Assembly: GCA_900767025.1 (NCBI GenBank)
Contig: CAAFXS010000043.1
Coordinates: forward strand, 1-64,000
Length of the DNA stretch: 64,000 bases
Reading direction: 5' to 3'
Origin: Clostridia bacterium
Lineage (GTDB): Bacteria; Bacillota; Clostridia; Oscillospirales; Acutalibacteraceae
The notes beneath the pieces were generated by a model. It saw only the letters and a list, made by a program, of their open reading frames with translations, ran no database searches and was not told where the DNA came from. A program made the translations under genes and the position numbers. Numbering within the stretch: the stretch's first letter is position 1; each line of letters starts with the position of its first letter. Of the stretch, positions 52,067 to 60,253 are shown piece after piece.

Positions 52067-53596
52067 ATGGAGAAAATTCTTGTTCTTGATTTCGGCGGTC
52101 AGTATAACCAGCTTATCGCTCGCCGCGTGCGTGACCATAGGGTGTTTGCGGAAATTCTGCCCTACACAACGCCTATTGAAACCATCAGAGAAAAATCATA
52201 CAAGGGAATTATTTTTACCGGCGGACCTAACTCTGTTTACGATATGAGCTCCCCTCATTATACAAAGGAAATTCTTGATTTGGGAATTCCCGTGCTTGGC
52301 ATTTGCTACGGCTGTCAGCTGATTGCCTGGATGGCAGGCGGCGAGGTGAAAACCGCACCTGTCAGCGAGTACGGTAAAATTGAATTTACGGCAGATAAGG
52401 GCTCCAAGCTTTTTTCAAATGTTGATGAAAAATCAATTGTTTGGATGAGCCATACGGACTATATTTCCACTGTGCCCCAAGGCTTTGAAATCGTGGGCAC
52501 AACTGCCGACTGTCCCTGTGCCGCAATGCAGAATGTTAAAAAGGATATTTATGCAGTGCAGTTTCATCCCGAGGTTACTCATTCCCAGTTCGGCTCCCAG
52601 ATGCTCTATAATTTCCTTTATGAAATCTGCGACTGCAAGGGCGACTGGGTAATGGATAATTTTATCGAAACCACCGTTGCAAAGCTCCGTGAACAGATTG
52701 GCGACAAAAGAGTAGTGCTTGGCCTTTCCGGCGGTGTTGACTCATCAGTTGCGGCGGGTCTTCTTTCAAGAGCCGTAGGCAAGCAGTTAACCTGTGTTTT
52801 TGTTGACCAGGGCTTGATGCGTAAGGATGAGGGCGATATTGTTGAAAAAACCTTTACCTCAATGTTTGACATGAATTTTGTCCGCGTTAACTGCGGTGAC
52901 CTTTTCCTTGAAAAGCTCAAGGGTGTTACCGACCCGGAGGAAAAGAGAAAGGTTATCGGCAGAGAGTTCTATAATGTTTTTTGGAATGAGATTAGAAAAC
53001 AGGACGAGCTTGGATTTTTTGCCCAGGGTACCATTTATCCCGACTGCATTGAGTCGGGAAAGGGCGACGCAGATGTTATCAAAACTCACCACAACAGAGT
53101 AAGCACGCCTGACGATGTGGAGTTTTTGGGAATAATTGAGCCCCTTTGCGATTTGTTTAAGGACGAGGTAAGGCGTGTTGGCGAAAGGCTCGGTATACCT
53201 AAAGAGCTTGTATGGCGTCAGCCCTTCCCCGGACCGGGTCTCGGTGTAAGAATTCTCGGCGAAATAACAGCAGAAAAAATCAAAATTCTTCAGGATGCCG
53301 ACTGGGTGCTTCGTGACGAAATGGCTAAAAACGGATATGAAAAAAATCTTGCACAGTTTTTCTGTGTGCTCCCGGGTGTGAATACCGTAGGCGTTATGGG
53401 CGACCACAGGACCTATGACAACCTAATTGCAATAAGAGCCGTTACCACCGACGATTTTATGACAGCCGACTGGGCAAGAATTCCTTATGACATTCTTGCA
53501 AAGGTTTCAAACAGAATTACAAACGAGGTTGATAAGGTTAACCGCGTTGTTTATGACATTACCTCAAAGCCGCCCGGAACTGTTGAATGGCTTTAA
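52067..53596 (+). CDS. guaA: GMP synthase (glutamine-hydrolysing), full length
   Basis: GuaA converts XMP and glutamine to GMP with ATP. The 509-residue protein has a class I amidotransferase (nucleophile Cys in GICYGCQLIAWM near 80 and His/Glu in QFHPEVTHSQ), an ATP-pyrophosphatase PP-loop (VLGLSGGVDSSVAAGLL near 218), and the GuaA C-terminal dimer domain ending RVVYDITSKPPGTVEWL. The second ATG (52067) is chosen because GGAGG is 8 bases away. The first ATG is only 2 bases away. It is followed by ddh and a second, shorter GMP synthase. Confidence 0.96.
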   Translation: MEKILVLDFGGQYNQLIARRVRDHRVFAEILPYTTPIETIREKSYKGIIFTGGPNSVYDMSSPHYTKEILDLGIPVLGICYGCQLIAWMAGGEVKTAPVSEYGKIEFTADKGSKLFSNVDEKSIVWMSHTDYISTVPQGFEIVGTTADCPCAAMQNVKKDIYAVQFHPEVTHSQFGSQMLYNFLYEICDCKGDWVMDNFIETTVAKLREQIGDKRVVLGLSGGVDSSVAAGLLSRAVGKQLTCVFVDQGLMRKDEGDIVEKTFTSMFDMNFVRVNCGDLFLEKLKGVTDPEEKRKVIGREFYNVFWNEIRKQDELGFFAQGTIYPDCIESGKGDADVIKTHHNRVSTPDDVEFLGIIEPLCDLFKDEVRRVGERLGIPKELVWRQPFPGPGLGVRILGEITAEKIKILQDADWVLRDEMAKNGYEKNLAQFFCVLPGVNTVGVMGDHRTYDNLIAIRAVTTDDFMTADWARIPYDILAKVSNRITNEVDKVNRVVYDITSKPPGTVEWL

Positions 53597-53616
53597 GGTT
53601 TACAGGAGGACGAAAA

Positions 53617-54603
53617 ATGGAGAAAATAAAAGTTGCTATTGCCGGTTACGGTAATTTAGGCAGAGGCGTTGAATACGCCCTTGAAAATTCAAAGGATATG
53701 GAGCTTGTTGCGGTGTTTCCCCGCCGTGACCCTGCAAGCCTTAAAATCAGATGCAATGTTCCTGTTTATTCAATGGACAAGGCACCTGAAATGAAGGACG
53801 AAATTGATGTTATGATTCTTTGCGGCGGCAGTGCCAATGACCTGCCAAAGCAAACTGCCGAAATGGCAAGGTATTTCAATGTTGTCGACAGCTTTGATAC
53901 TCACGCAAAAATCCCGGAGCACTTTGACACCGTTGATGCTGTAAGCCGTGAGAGCGGTAAGGTTGCCGTTATTTCAGCAGGCTGGGACCCGGGTATGTTT
54001 TCCCTTAACCGTCTTTACGGTCAGGCAATCCTTGCAAACGGCAGTGACTACACATTTTGGGGTCCCGGTGTAAGCCAGGGTCATTCCGACGCAGTTAGAA
54101 GAATTAATGGCGTTGTTGATGCAAGGCAGTACACAATTCCGTCAGAGGAGGCTCTTAACCGTGTCAGAAGCGGCGAGCAGCCTGAGCTGACAGTCCGTGA
54201 AAAGCATACAAGAGAGTGCTATGTTGTTGCCGAAGAGGGTGCAGATTTAGCCGCTATCGAAAATGAAATTAAAACAATGCCCAACTATTTTGCTGATTAC
54301 GACACAACCGTTCATTTCATTTCAATGGAGGAAATGAAGGCAAATCATTCGGGTATTCCTCACGGCGGTGTGGTTTTCCGCACAGGCACAACAGGTGAAA
54401 ATCAGAAAAATAAGCATATAATTGAGTACCGCTTAACTCTTGATTCAAATCCCGAGTTCACTTCAGGCGTGCTTGCCGCTTGTGCAAGAGCAGTTTACAG
54501 AATGAATAAGGAGGGTATGTCAGGCTGTAAAACCCTGTTTGACATTGCTCCTGCTTATCTTCATCCGGACAGCCCTGCCGACCTTCGCAAAAAGCTTTTA
54601 TAA
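53617..54603 (+). CDS. ddh: meso-Diaminopimelate dehydrogenase
   Basis: A 328-residue NADPH enzyme that makes meso-DAP from tetrahydrodipicolinate in one step for lysine and peptidoglycan. It has an N-terminal Rossmann motif (KVAIAGYGNLGRGVEYAL), the family motifs FPRRDP, CGGSANDLPKQ, SAGWDPGMFSLNR, and FWGPGVSQGHSDAVRRI. ATG 53617 is used, with AGGAGG ten bases ahead. It sits 20 bp after guaA, so the two are co-transcribed. The pairing with GMP synthesis has no obvious metabolic link. Confidence 0.95.
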   Translation: MEKIKVAIAGYGNLGRGVEYALENSKDMELVAVFPRRDPASLKIRCNVPVYSMDKAPEMKDEIDVMILCGGSANDLPKQTAEMARYFNVVDSFDTHAKIPEHFDTVDAVSRESGKVAVISAGWDPGMFSLNRLYGQAILANGSDYTFWGPGVSQGHSDAVRRINGVVDARQYTIPSEEALNRVRSGEQPELTVREKHTRECYVVAEEGADLAAIENEIKTMPNYFADYDTTVHFISMEEMKANHSGIPHGGVVFRTGTTGENQKNKHIIEYRLTLDSNPEFTSGVLAACARAVYRMNKEGMSGCKTLFDIAPAYLHPDSPADLRKKLL

Positions 54604-54677
54604 TTCCATTGCATTTTTACTCGTTTATTGATATTATATAATCGTAAGTTATTAATTTATGAGAGGGGATAATACTT

Positions 54678-55658
54678 ATGGAAAATAATAAGCGTCCTGA
54701 TTCAATGGAAAGAATTACAACAACACAGCTTGCAGATGCTTTTATAGCAGAGCAGGTTGCGGAAATTCAAAATCAGGTAGGCGACAAGAAGGTACTGCTT
54801 GCCCTGTCAGGCGGTGTTGACTCATCGGTTGTTGCGGCATTGCTCATTAAGGCAATCGGCAAACAGCTTGTTTGTGTTCATGTTAACCACGGTTTGCTCC
54901 GTAAGGGTGAGCCTGAGCAGGTTGTGGAGGTTTTCCGCAATCAGATGGATGCAAACCTTGTTTATGTTGACGCTGTTGATCGCTTTTTGGACAAGCTTGC
55001 AGGCGTTGCAGAGCCGGAGAAAAAGCGTAAAATAATCGGCGCAGAATTCATCCGTGTTTTTGAAGAGGAAGCAAGAAAGCAGGAGGGTATTGAGTTCCTT
55101 GCACAGGGTACTATTTACCCCGATATTATCGAAAGCGACGGCGTTAAGGCTCATCATAATGTGGGCGGTCTGCCCGAGGATCTTCAGTTTGAGCTTGTTG
55201 AGCCTCTTAAATTCCTTTATAAGGACGAGGTTAGAGTTGTGGGTAAGGCTCTTGGCTTGCCTGATGGTATGGTTTACCGTCAGCCGTTCCCGGGACCGGG
55301 TCTCGGCGTTCGTTGCTTGGGCGCAATTACAAGGGACAGACTTGAGTGTGTTCGTGAGTCCGATGCAATTCTTCGTGAGGAGTTTGCTAAAAACGGTCTT
55401 GAAGGCAAGGTTTGGCAGTATTTCACAGCCGTTCCCGATTTCAAATCCGTAGGCGTTAAAAACGGCGCACGCACCTATGCTTACCCGGTAATCATCCGCG
55501 CAGTCAACACCTTGGATGCAATGACCGCAACGGTTGAGGAAGTTCCTTATGACCTCCTTAAGCATATCACAGACCGCATCACCAATGAGGTAGACGGCGT
55601 AAACAGAGTCCTCTATGACCTGACCCCCAAGCCCTCCGGCACAATCGAGTGGGAGTGA
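54678..55658 (+). CDS. GMP synthase paralogue lacking the amidotransferase domain
   Basis: A 326-residue protein homologous only to the synthetase half of GuaA. It has a PP-loop VLLALSGGVDSSVVAALL (near residue 40), AQGTIYPDIIES, RQPFPGPGLGVRCLG and the dimerisation end NRVLYDLTPKPSGTIEWE. An approximately 20-residue N-terminal lead replaces the amidotransferase. It could use ammonia, or a separate glutaminase, to make GMP. It is 75 bp downstream of ddh with its own GAGAGG site and ends in a strong terminator. It retains all the visible PP-loop and C-terminal motifs, so it is probably active. Confidence 0.9.
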   Translation: MENNKRPDSMERITTTQLADAFIAEQVAEIQNQVGDKKVLLALSGGVDSSVVAALLIKAIGKQLVCVHVNHGLLRKGEPEQVVEVFRNQMDANLVYVDAVDRFLDKLAGVAEPEKKRKIIGAEFIRVFEEEARKQEGIEFLAQGTIYPDIIESDGVKAHHNVGGLPEDLQFELVEPLKFLYKDEVRVVGKALGLPDGMVYRQPFPGPGLGVRCLGAITRDRLECVRESDAILREEFAKNGLEGKVWQYFTAVPDFKSVGVKNGARTYAYPVIIRAVNTLDAMTATVEEVPYDLLKHITDRITNEVDGVNRVLYDLTPKPSGTIEWE

Positions 55659-55709
55659 GAAATTTGCCTTGCAAATTTCGAGATCGTTGCGTAGCAATTT
55701 GATATTCAT
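55659..55709 (+). repeat. Pair of small palindromes after the second GMP synthase
   Basis: GAAATTTGCcttGCAAATTTC (55659-55680 region) and GTTGCgtaGCAAT (55686-55698) form two adjacent hairpins, the pattern of a dispersed intergenic repeat. There is no coding sense. Confidence 0.5.
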
Positions 55710-55716
55710 TTACTAA

Positions 55717-55750
55717 AAGGCGGCAGATTGTTCTGCCGCCTTGTTTTTTT
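55717..55750 (+). terminator. Terminator after the second GMP synthase
   Basis: AAGGCGGCAGA / TCTGCCGCCTT hairpin with TTGT loop, followed by GTTTTTTT. Confidence 0.9.
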
Positions 55751-55781
55751 CTGCTGTTTTTGTAAAATTTTATTTTGCTTA

Positions 55782-55810
55782 TTGACAAAAGTATTTTTTG
55801 GGAGTACAAT
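55782..55810 (+). promoter_or_regulatory. Promoter of the T-box-trpB2 unit (TTGACA-17-TACAAT)
   Basis: TTGACA at 55782-55787 and TACAAT at 55805-55810 with 17 bases between. Transcription would begin just before stem I of the T-box. Confidence 0.8.
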
Positions 55811-55817
55811 GTAATAA

Positions 55818-56128
55818 AAATTGAATGCTTTAAACCGTTGAAGCGGAGATAACGGCAATGATGCCTTTACAGAGAGCCTGTGATGCTGAGAGTCAGGTAA
55901 GAAACAAGTTGTCAAATGGACCGTTGAGGGCGCAGTCAAATGGAGCTTTCCAGAGTATTCTGCGACGCTTAGGCAAGCGTTAAAATGCCGAGGATATGTT
56001 GGTATCCTGACAAGTTGTACGGGTCATTCCGTAAATCAAGGTGGCACCGCGGATAGTGTTACAATAAATTTTGTATATATTCGTCCTTGACAGAAAGAGT
56101 ATATTTCTGTCAAGGGCGTTTTTGTTTT
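55818..56128 (+). promoter_or_regulatory. Trp-specific T-box leader
   Basis: Stem I has the AGAGAGCC, AG-bulge GTGATGCTGAGAG and distal parts. The specifier loop AAATGGA is framed by GGCAA/TTGTC above and GCGG/CCGT below, exposing UGG (Trp) at 55917-55919. The T-box AAGGTGGCACCGCGG is at 56038-56052. Its UGGC would pair with GCCA of tRNA, that is discriminator G73 as in tRNA-Trp. It ends in a terminator (56082-56128). Uncharged tRNA-Trp would permit read-through. Confidence 0.93.
56082..56128 (+). terminator. T-box-controlled terminator
   Basis: CCTTGACAGAAA pairs with TTTCTGTCAAGG around GAGTATAT, then GCGTTTTTGTTTT. It competes with the T-box anti-terminator. Confidence 0.88.
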
Positions 56129-56190
56129 ATAATCACCTTTGCCGAAAATGAGTCAAAGGGAATTATCCTGCTTTTAAGGAGGTAAATAAA

Positions 56191-56232
56191 ATGATGACAA
56201 GGCTTTGGTGGCGCTTGAGCGCCGTATACTAA
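56191..56232 (+). CDS. Trp-rich leader peptide (MMTRLWWRLSAVY)
   Basis: A 13-codon ORF with a perfect AGGAGG site (AAGGAGGTAAATAAA before ATG) lies between the T-box terminator and the trpB2 gene. It has two consecutive Trp codons (TGG TGG) at 56206-56211. The bases right after the first of them form a hairpin, GGCGC-TTGA-GCGCC (56210-56223). Tandem Trp codons in such a short, well-initiated frame upstream of a Trp gene indicate an attenuation-type leader peptide. The trpB2 start lies 57 bases after its stop. Confidence 0.8.
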   Translation: MMTRLWWRLSAVY

Positions 56233-56288
56233 AATTTTAACCTAAACAAAAATTTAAAAATAATTATATCTACATGGAGGAAACAATA

Positions 56289-57662
56289 ATGAAAAACGAA
56301 AAAATCCCTTATAAAATTTACCTTAACGAATCAGAGATGCCGAAGGCATGGTATAATATGCGTGCCGATATGAAGCAGAAGCCGGCACCGCTTCTCAATC
56401 CCGGTACTCATCAGCCAATGAAGGCAGAAGAGCTTGAAGGTGTTTTCTGCAAGGAGCTTGTCGCGCAGGAGCTTGACAACGACACTCCTTATTTTGAAAT
56501 TCCCGAGGAAATTCGCAATTTTTATAAAATGTACCGTCCGTCGCCGCTTGTTCGTGCTTACTGTCTTGAAGAAAAGCTTGGCACACCGGCAAAAATTTAT
56601 TATAAATTTGAGGGCAACAATACCAGCGGAAGCCACAAGCTCAACTCTGCTATTGCTCAGGCATATTATGCTAAAAAGCAGGGACTCAAGGGTGTAACCA
56701 CCGAAACGGGAGCAGGTCAATGGGGTACGGCACTTTCGATGGCTTGTTCATATTTTGATCTTGACTGCAAGGTATATATGGTAAAATGCTCATATGAGCA
56801 AAAGCCTTTCCGTCGTGAAGTTATGCGTACCTACGGCGCATCGGTAACTCCGTCACCGTCTATGGAAACAGAGGTCGGCAGAAAGATTCTTGCTGAACAT
56901 CCGGGTACCACCGGAAGCCTTGGCTGTGCTATTTCAGAAGCAGTTGAAAAGGCAGTTACAAATGATGGCTATCGCTATGTATTAGGCAGTGTTCTCAATC
57001 AGGTGCTTTTGCATCAGTCGGTTATCGGTCTTGAAACCAAAATCGCTCTTGATAAATACGGCATCAAGCCGGATATCATTATCGGCTGTGCAGGTGGCGG
57101 TTCTAACCTTGGCGGTCTTATTGCACCGTTTATGGGTGAAAAGCTTCGTGGCGAGGCGGATTACCGCATTATTGCCGTTGAGCCTGCATCCTGCCCGAGC
57201 TTCACAAGAGGCACATATGCCTATGACTTTTGCGATACAGGAATGGTTTGTCCGCTTGCCAAGATGTATACTCTCGGTTGTGACTTTATTCCATCTGCCA
57301 ACCACGCAGGCGGTCTTCGTTATCACGGTATGAGTTCAACCTTGTCAGAGCTTTATCACCAAGGCATGATGGAAGCTACATCGGTTAAGCAAACTGATGT
57401 ATTTGAGGCTGCTGAATACTTTGCAAGAGTTGAAGGTATTCTTCCTGCTCCGGAAAGCTCTCACGCAATTCGTGTTGCTATTGATGAAGCGTTGAAATGC
57501 AAGGAAACCGGTGAAGAAAAAACAATTGTCTTCGGTCTTACAGGAACAGGCTATTTTGATATGGTGGCCTACGAGAAATTCCACGACGGCGAAATGAGTG
57601 ATTATATTCCTTCCGACGAAGAGCTTGCTGCCTATCGTGCAAAGCTCCCAAAAATGGATTAG
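56289..57662 (+). CDS. trpB2: Tryptophan synthase beta chain, TrpB2-type
   Basis: A 457-residue PLP enzyme of the long TrpB2 class, with an N-terminal extension (IPYKIYLNESEMPKAWYN) absent from TrpB1. The PLP lysine is in NNTSGSHKLNSAIAQAYYAK, the GAGQWGTALSMA loop follows, then the phosphate cup IGCAGGGSNLGG and the C-terminal VFGLTGTGYFDM. TrpB2 enzymes can act without TrpA. ATG 56289 has GGAGG ahead. It is monocistronic, under a Trp T-box and a Trp-codon leader, so it is expressed in Trp shortage, and a terminator follows at 57676. Confidence 0.95.
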   Translation: MKNEKIPYKIYLNESEMPKAWYNMRADMKQKPAPLLNPGTHQPMKAEELEGVFCKELVAQELDNDTPYFEIPEEIRNFYKMYRPSPLVRAYCLEEKLGTPAKIYYKFEGNNTSGSHKLNSAIAQAYYAKKQGLKGVTTETGAGQWGTALSMACSYFDLDCKVYMVKCSYEQKPFRREVMRTYGASVTPSPSMETEVGRKILAEHPGTTGSLGCAISEAVEKAVTNDGYRYVLGSVLNQVLLHQSVIGLETKIALDKYGIKPDIIIGCAGGGSNLGGLIAPFMGEKLRGEADYRIIAVEPASCPSFTRGTYAYDFCDTGMVCPLAKMYTLGCDFIPSANHAGGLRYHGMSSTLSELYHQGMMEATSVKQTDVFEAAEYFARVEGILPAPESSHAIRVAIDEALKCKETGEEKTIVFGLTGTGYFDMVAYEKFHDGEMSDYIPSDEELAAYRAKLPKMD

Positions 57663-57675
57663 TTTTCTCGCAATA

Positions 57676-57707
57676 AACAGGTGGCAGAGTAATTTGCCAC
57701 CTGTTTT
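57676..57707 (+). terminator. Terminator after trpB2
   Basis: AACAGGTGGCA / TGCCACCTGTTTT hairpin, 8-base loop. The 182-bp element starts at the next base. Confidence 0.8.
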
Positions 57708-57889
57708 AGACTGTCGATAAAGTGGTCTGAACCGTGCCTAAATATAATTAATCAAACCTTATTAGCCTCCCTTGTGTAAAGGGAGGTGGCAGCACATCGT
57801 GCTGACGGAGGGATTGTAAAAGCGGTTTGGACATCGAATCCAAGCCGCTTTTAGGCACTTTTCGTTTTTTGCGATAAAGCGGTACCATC
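57708..57889. repeat. 182-bp structured intergenic element, copy 2
   Basis: It has the same AGACTGTCGATAAA start, GCCTCCC hairpin, CATCGAA-loop hairpin, GCCTAAA/TTTAGGC pair and GGTACCATC end as copy 1 (4403-4584). The long arms read AAAAGCGGTTTGGA/TCCAAGCCGCTTTT here, whereas copy 1 has AAAATAGCTTGGA/TCCAAGCTATTTT. The small hairpin reads AGCAC/GTGCT here and AACAC/GTGTT in copy 1. The changes preserve base-pairing. Confidence 0.85.
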
Positions 57890-57922
57890 AAAAAATCCAC
57901 TTGATTCAAGTGGATTTTTATT

Positions 57923-59251
57923 TTATGCAAAATTAAGCACAAAGCCGAGCATTTGGCAATGGGAGTCATCAAAGGAGGAGAGGCTCCTCATAACACTGTT
58001 TTTGCTGATGGAATTATATGAAATAACATAGATAAAGCTGTCGGCAAGCTCTCCTATTTCAATGGCGTCACCGAAAAATCCCGAGGGCGGAGTATCTATA
58101 ATTACATAGTCAAAGCCTGATTTGAAATTTTCAATAATTTCCGAAAGCTTTTTGAAATCATTTCTGTTTAGCTCCGCGGTGCCGTCTTGCACATTACCGG
58201 AAAAATAAAGATTAGGAATATCGGTTTCAACTATGCAGTTGTTACCGTTTTTTATTGCATCTGTAAGGGTTACGGGCACATTTGTTATACCCAAACGCTC
58301 TGCAATACAGGGGGCACGCAGGTCAAAATCAATTATTATTACCCTTTTGCCCTTGTCTGCCAAATCGCAGGCAAGGTTGAGGCTAACCGAGGATTTTCCC
58401 TCGCCGGGAGCAGTGCTTGTTACAAGCAGAGTGTTTAAATCCCTGTCGGCACAAAGCCGTATGGTGTTGGCGGACAGCGTGCTGATATCACGGCACAGGT
58501 CAAGCCCTGCACTGCCGTCGGTAACAAGAGGTATTCTGTTAAAGTCCTTTTTGCTTTCACCGCTTCTTTTTTTGTGGTACACACGGTGAACGGTGGCAAG
58601 GCAGGTGAAATTCCCCTCCTCTTCAATGTCATGGGCGGAGGTTACGGTTTGGGTAAAAACAGCCTTTAGAACAAGCAGTGCGGTGAAAATCAACAGCATT
58701 GCCAAAATGCCTATTATTATACCTATGGTATAATTTGGAGCGTTGGACGGCAGAGAGCTGTAGGAGGGCGGAGCCATAAATTTCATTGTGCTTTCACCCA
58801 CAACCTTATCGGCTATACCGCTGTAACGCTTTTGAATTTCGTCAATGATAATATTGCAGGACTCATTACTGTCCGACATAACGGTAAGATAGAAAATATT
58901 TGAGTATTCAAGGGAGGTTATGCGGAAAGTACCCTTAACGCTCGATTGATCCATATACTCTTTCATATAGCTTTGAAAGGTGTCGGAGCTGAGCAGTGAG
59001 GGAATTGTTTTGCTAAGCTGATTTTCGCTGATGGTTGCGTAGTTGGCACCGGGATGCTTTTCAAGCTCAATGGTAAAGGCGCGTGTTACCGTGTATTCGG
59101 GAGTGTATATACAATAAGTAATTATTCCTGCACCGAGTCCGCCTGCAATGCACATAACCAAAAGCAGTGCCAGATATTTTCTGAAAAGCTTCAGCAAAAG
59201 GTTCAGCTTTGTGCGTATAAATTCAGTTTTGTCCTTGATTGAGTGCTTCAA
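57923..59251 (-). CDS. Fused Wzz/BY-kinase (CpsCD-type) polysaccharide regulator
   Basis: 442 residues. A Wzz-like chain-length domain has membrane helices at about 26-50 and 172-197. A cytosolic bacterial tyrosine kinase follows, with Walker A STAPGEGKSSVSLNLACDLA (near 281), A' RVIIIDFDLRAPCIAE and Walker B YVIIDTPPSG. No C-terminal tyrosine cluster was seen, so it may not autophosphorylate. BY-kinases of CpsD/EpsB type gate capsule or exopolysaccharide export. It is minus strand, and its partner Ig-like protein gene ends 1 bp away at 59253. Confidence 0.9.
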   Translation of the reverse strand: MKHSIKDKTEFIRTKLNLLLKLFRKYLALLLVMCIAGGLGAGIITYCIYTPEYTVTRAFTIELEKHPGANYATISENQLSKTIPSLLSSDTFQSYMKEYMDQSSVKGTFRITSLEYSNIFYLTVMSDSNESCNIIIDEIQKRYSGIADKVVGESTMKFMAPPSYSSLPSNAPNYTIGIIIGILAMLLIFTALLVLKAVFTQTVTSAHDIEEEGNFTCLATVHRVYHKKRSGESKKDFNRIPLVTDGSAGLDLCRDISTLSANTIRLCADRDLNTLLVTSTAPGEGKSSVSLNLACDLADKGKRVIIIDFDLRAPCIAERLGITNVPVTLTDAIKNGNNCIVETDIPNLYFSGNVQDGTAELNRNDFKKLSEIIENFKSGFDYVIIDTPPSGFFGDAIEIGELADSFIYVISYNSISKNSVMRSLSSFDDSHCQMLGFVLNFA

Positions 59252-59252
59252 T

Positions 59253-60098
59253 TTACTTCACCGTAACATATAAATATGCCGTTTCGTTTTTTAATTCTTC
59301 AATGCCTTTTATTTTGTATTCAACGGTATAAACCCCCGGCTTTGATGTGTCAACATTACCTGAGGCAGTAACATATCCCGTGATATCCCCGTATTCGCCG
59401 AATTCGGCTTTTTCAACATATTCAAGTGGCTCAAAGGAGTCTCCCTGAGCAAGACTCACCGAGGACGCCTTCAGCTTAATTACAGAGCTTTCGGCATCGG
59501 TAACGGTTACAATCATTTTGGCAGACGCGGTGTCACCGAAAAGATTTTGTGCAGTCACCGTTGCGGCATAGTCGCCCACGGCAATATCGGCGGCGTTAAT
59601 CTGCACCGTAACGGAGCACTTTCCTCCAAAGCCGTCGTCGGTATCAATGATACCGCTTTTTGCCGCCTCAGCCGAAAGATTTCCTATTCTGTCAATAGGT
59701 ATTTCAAAGGCAACATTTTCCACAGTGACGGAGGGACCGCTGTAATTTTCGGTTATAACCAGTGTTCTTTCAAAGGTCTTAATCGAATACCCGGGCTTGT
59801 TTATCGAGTAGGTAAGAGTTTTCGTTTTAATATTTTTTGTAGGCTTGCAGGAAACCGTTACCTCCCTTGTTAAATCCGTTCCGTTTTCATCGGTTGCGCT
59901 GACGCCCTCCATAAAATCAGTGCCTTTTGTATATTCAAGCTGTTCACTTTCAAAGGAGATGGTATATTCCTTTTGCTTTTCTGTTACAACCGTTTCCTCC
60001 GGTTTTGAGCTGCTGCCGAAAAAGAAGATAAGATACACAAGAACGGCAATGCATAACACCCCTGCCGCCGCAGTTATAATCCTTGATGTGCTTTTCAC
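59253..60098 (-). CDS. Membrane-anchored Ig-like domain protein (EPS locus)
   Basis: 281 residues. A single N-terminal membrane helix (about 7-28, IITAAAGVLCIAVLVYLIFF) precedes an external region of about 250 residues of repeated beta-sandwich (Ig-like) units, for example YTISFESEQLEYTKGTDFM, FSSV..ILVTVTDAE and the last unit ending KPGVYTVEYKIKGIEELKN. The last unit has the DTSKPGVYTVEY signature of DUF5011/bacterial Ig-like domains. It is upstream of, and co-transcribed with, the minus-strand BY-kinase fusion. The protein might couple extracellular polymer sensing to the kinase, which is inference. Confidence 0.75.
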   Translation of the reverse strand: MKSTSRIITAAAGVLCIAVLVYLIFFFGSSSKPEETVVTEKQKEYTISFESEQLEYTKGTDFMEGVSATDENGTDLTREVTVSCKPTKNIKTKTLTYSINKPGYSIKTFERTLVITENYSGPSVTVENVAFEIPIDRIGNLSAEAAKSGIIDTDDGFGGKCSVTVQINAADIAVGDYAATVTAQNLFGDTASAKMIVTVTDAESSVIKLKASSVSLAQGDSFEPLEYVEKAEFGEYGDITGYVTASGNVDTSKPGVYTVEYKIKGIEELKNETAYLYVTVK

Positions 60099-60253
60099 TT
60101 TCTTACCTCCGTAAATTTTTTTACTGTCAGCCTAATTATCGCACAAAAACACCTTTAATTCAACAGTTAATGCTGTTATTTATTGTTGAAATTTAGCATA
60201 AAAAATGCTAATATAAAATGAAATGATATTATTTGTATAAAGCGGAGAAAAAA

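Noticed and set aside
56210..56223. GGCGC-TTGA-GCGCC as a second rho-independent terminator
   Set aside because: It is followed by GTATACTAAAATTTT, not a T run close to the stem, so termination there is unlikely. It is instead part of the leader-peptide region.
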